NCBI RefSeq assembly: GCF_000313755.1
Contig: NZ_AMZB01000108.1
Span: forward strand, 83,246 to 147,245
Length of the DNA stretch: 64,000 nt
Origin: Pseudomonas nitroreducens TX1
GTDB taxonomy: Bacteria; Pseudomonadota; Gammaproteobacteria; Pseudomonadales; Pseudomonadaceae
Reading direction: 5' to 3'
Shown one piece after another: positions 62,327 through 64,000 of the stretch (positions within the stretch are counted from its first letter, which is position 1; each line of letters starts with the position of its first letter). Position numbers and translations under genes: made by a program. Below the pieces are notes generated by a model. That model ran no database searches. It was not told where the DNA came from and worked only from the letters and a program-made list of their open reading frames with translations.

Positions 62327-64000
62327 ATGCCGCGTCGCTTGATCCTCTCGGCCACGGAGCGGGACACCCTGCTTGCGTTGCCGGAAAGCCAGGATGACCT
62401 GATCCGCTACTACACCTTCAACGATTCCGATCTATCGCTGATCCGCCAGCGGCGCGGCGATGCCAACCGCTTGGGCTTTGCGGTGCAGCTCTGCCTGCTG
62501 CGCTACCCTGGCTATGCGTTGGGCACCGACAGCGAGCTGGCCGAGCCGGTTATCCTGTGGGTGGCCAAGCAGGTTCAGGTCGATCCGGCGAGCTGGGCGA
62601 AGTACGGTGAGCGCGACGTGACCCGCCGCGAACACGCCCTAGAACTGCGCACCTACCTGCAACTGGCTCCCTTCGGCCTATCCGACTTCCGCGTCCTGGT
62701 GCGCGAGTTGACCGAGCTGGCCCAGCAGACCGACAAGGGCTTGCTGCTGGCCGGTCAGGCGCTGGAGAGTCTCCGGCAGAAACGGCGCATCCTGCCGGCG
62801 CTGAGCGTGATTGATCGAGCCTGCTCGGAAGCCATTGCCCTCGCCAATCGCCGGGTCTACCGCGCCTTGGTCGGGCCGCTCACGGACTCGCACCGTGCCA
62901 AGCTGGACGAACTGCTGAAGCTCAAGGCCGGCAGCAGCATCACCTGGTTGACCTGGCTGCGGCAGGCACCGCTGAAACCCAACTCCCGGCACATGCTTGA
63001 ACACATCGAACGGCTGAAGACATTTCAGCTGGTGGACTTGCCCGAAGGCCTCGGCCGGCACATCCACCAGAACCGACTGCTCAAGCTGGCCCGCGAGGGC
63101 GGGCAGATGACGCCCAAAGACCTTGGCAAGTTCGAGCCGCAGCGGCGCTATGCGACCCTGGCCGCCGTAGTGCTGGAGAGCACCGCGACTGTGATTGATG
63201 AGCTGGTGGATCTGCACGACCGCATCCTGGTCAAGCTGTTCAGCGGCGCGAAGCACAAGCATCAGCAGCAGTTCCAGAAGCAGGGCAAGGCAATCAACGA
63301 CAAGGTGCGCCTTTACTCGAAGATCGGCCAGGCGCTGCTGGAGGCCAAGGAAAGCGGCAGCGACCCCTATGCCGCCATCGAGGCGGTGATTCCCTGGGAC
63401 GAGTTCACCGAGAGCGTCAGCGAGGCCGAGCTGCTGGCCCGGCCGGAGGGTTTCGATCATCTGCACCTGGTCGGCGAGAACTTCGCCACCCTGCGCCGGT
63501 ACACGCCGGCCCTGCTGGAAGTGCTGGAGCTGCGCGCCGCCCCGGCCGCGCAAGGCGTGCTGGCAGCCGTGCAGACCCTGCGCGAGATGAACGCCGACAA
63601 CCTGCGCAAGGTGCCGGCCGAGGCCCCTACGGCCTTCATCAAGCCGCGCTGGAAACCGCTGGTGGTAACCCCGGAAGGCCTCGACCGGCGCTTCTACGAA
63701 ATCTGCGCGCTGTCCGAGCTGAAGAACGCCCTGCGCTCCGGCGACATCTGGGTCAAGGGCTCGCGGCAGTTCCGCGACTTCGACGACTACCTGCTGCCGG
63801 CGGACAAGTTCGCCGCGCTCAAGCGGGATCAGTCCCTGCCCCTGGCGATCAACCCGAACAGCGACCAGTACCTGGAAGAGCGCTTGCAGCTGCTGGACGA
63901 GCAGTTGGCCACCGTCACCCGCTTGGCCAAGGACAACGAGCTGCCCGATGCCATCCTCACCGAGTCCGGCCTGAAGATCACCCCGTTGGATGCGGCGGTG
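62327..64000 (+). CDS. tnpA: Tn21-group transposase TnpA (5' part, cut by window edge)
   Basis: The open frame of 558 codons runs to the window edge without a stop. It begins [20 protein letters not shown] and has the Tn3-family N-terminal DNA-binding region. The catalytic DDE part should lie beyond the edge. It recognises the 38-bp ends and performs replicative transposition. Length so far is a little over half of the roughly 990 residues usual for the family. Confidence 0.97.
   Translation, partial: MPRRLILSATERDTLLALPESQDDLIRYYTFNDSDLSLIRQRRGDANRLGFAVQLCLLRYPGYALGTDSELAEPVILWVAKQVQVDPASWAKYGERDVTRREHALELRTYLQLAPFGLSDFRVLVRELTELAQQTDKGLLLAGQALESLRQKRRILPALSVIDRACSEAIALANRRVYRALVGPLTDSHRAKLDELLKLKAGSSITWLTWLRQAPLKPNSRHMLEHIERLKTFQLVDLPEGLGRHIHQNRLLKLAREGGQMTPKDLGKFEPQRRYATLAAVVLESTATVIDELVDLHDRILVKLFSGAKHKHQQQFQKQGKAINDKVRLYSKIGQALLEAKESGSDPYAAIEAVIPWDEFTESVSEAELLARPEGFDHLHLVGENFATLRRYTPALLEVLELRAAPAAQGVLAAVQTLREMNADNLRKVPAEAPTAFIKPRWKPLVVTPEGLDRRFYEICALSELKNALRSGDIWVKGSRQFRDFDDYLLPADKFAALKRDQSLPLAINPNSDQYLEERLQLLDEQLATVTRLAKDNELPDAILTESGLKITPLDAAV

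Overview
The window looks like chromosomal DNA of a Pseudomonas from around the P. aeruginosa group. It is GC-rich with long antisense shadow frames. It carries a type VI secretion locus arranged like the P. aeruginosa H3 cluster, and an almost canonical gammaproteobacterial dif site at 10520-10547. FtsK-type GGGNAGGG octamers point toward that site from both sides, so this is probably the replication terminus region. Genus is an inference from gene content and order; nothing here fixes the species.

Layout. (1) 1-10 kb is an accessory block left of dif. It has a 2221-residue transglutaminase-like/DUF4011/SF1 helicase/Vsr-like nuclease/DUF3320 protein, a divergent gene of unknown function, a tyrosine recombinase and about 1.2 kb of gene-poor DNA. 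(2) 10.99-30.8 kb is a complete T6SS in two divergent arms: tssJ-tssK-tssL-tssM-tssA leftward, and tssB-tssC-hcp-tssE-tssF-tssG-clpV rightward. It is followed by an AT-rich small gene resembling HYD1-type ADP-ribosyltransferase toxins, vgrG, a MORN-repeat gene and an opposed PAAR-like gene. (3) 31.2-36.4 kb holds an Old Yellow Enzyme gene and a molybdenum hydroxylase operon (IorB-like, 2Fe-2S subunit, triheme cytochrome c). The promoter regions of both units carry the same 15-bp dyad. (4) 36.9-39.8 kb encodes SHP-type and diheme cytochromes, divergent from a cytochrome b561 fused to a ferredoxin-reductase module. (5) 40.3-55.0 kb holds a Tat-exported alpha/beta hydrolase, a 1828-residue kinase-like/ATPase/histidine-kinase sensor with its response regulator, GlxA- and LysR-type regulators, a lone receiver protein, an NDH-2-like flavoprotein, a metallo-beta-lactamase-fold hydrolase, a MscS channel with a cNMP domain and a small PpyR-like membrane protein. 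A TATACC/GGTATA palindrome recurs upstream of three of these genes.

(6) From 55.46 kb to the right edge is nested mobile DNA. An arsR-like gene keeps its operator and first nine codons and is then cut by a Tn1721-type terminal repeat. Forty-two bases on, a Tn21-type repeat begins a mercury resistance transposon (merR, merT, merP, merA, merD, merE, EAL/DUF3330 gene, res, tnpR, partial tnpA). Between the EAL gene and the Tn21-type res lies a 1479-bp mini-element with Tn402/Tn5053-type 25-bp inverted ends and a perfect 5-bp target duplication. It carries a RelB/YafQ-type toxin-antitoxin pair and a TniR-like resolvase but no tniA, tniB or tniQ.

How the parts work together: the T6SS arms build baseplate, membrane complex, sheath and recycling ATPase, and the genes after clpV supply spike and probable cargo. 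The redox block (3-4) passes electrons from periplasmic oxidation and NAD(P)H to cytochromes. The transposon gives Hg(II) sensing, uptake and reduction. The strongest leads are the mini-Tn402 insertion, the dif/KOPS landmark, the HYD1-like gene in the T6SS, the shared operators and the giant DUF4011 protein beside a recombinase.
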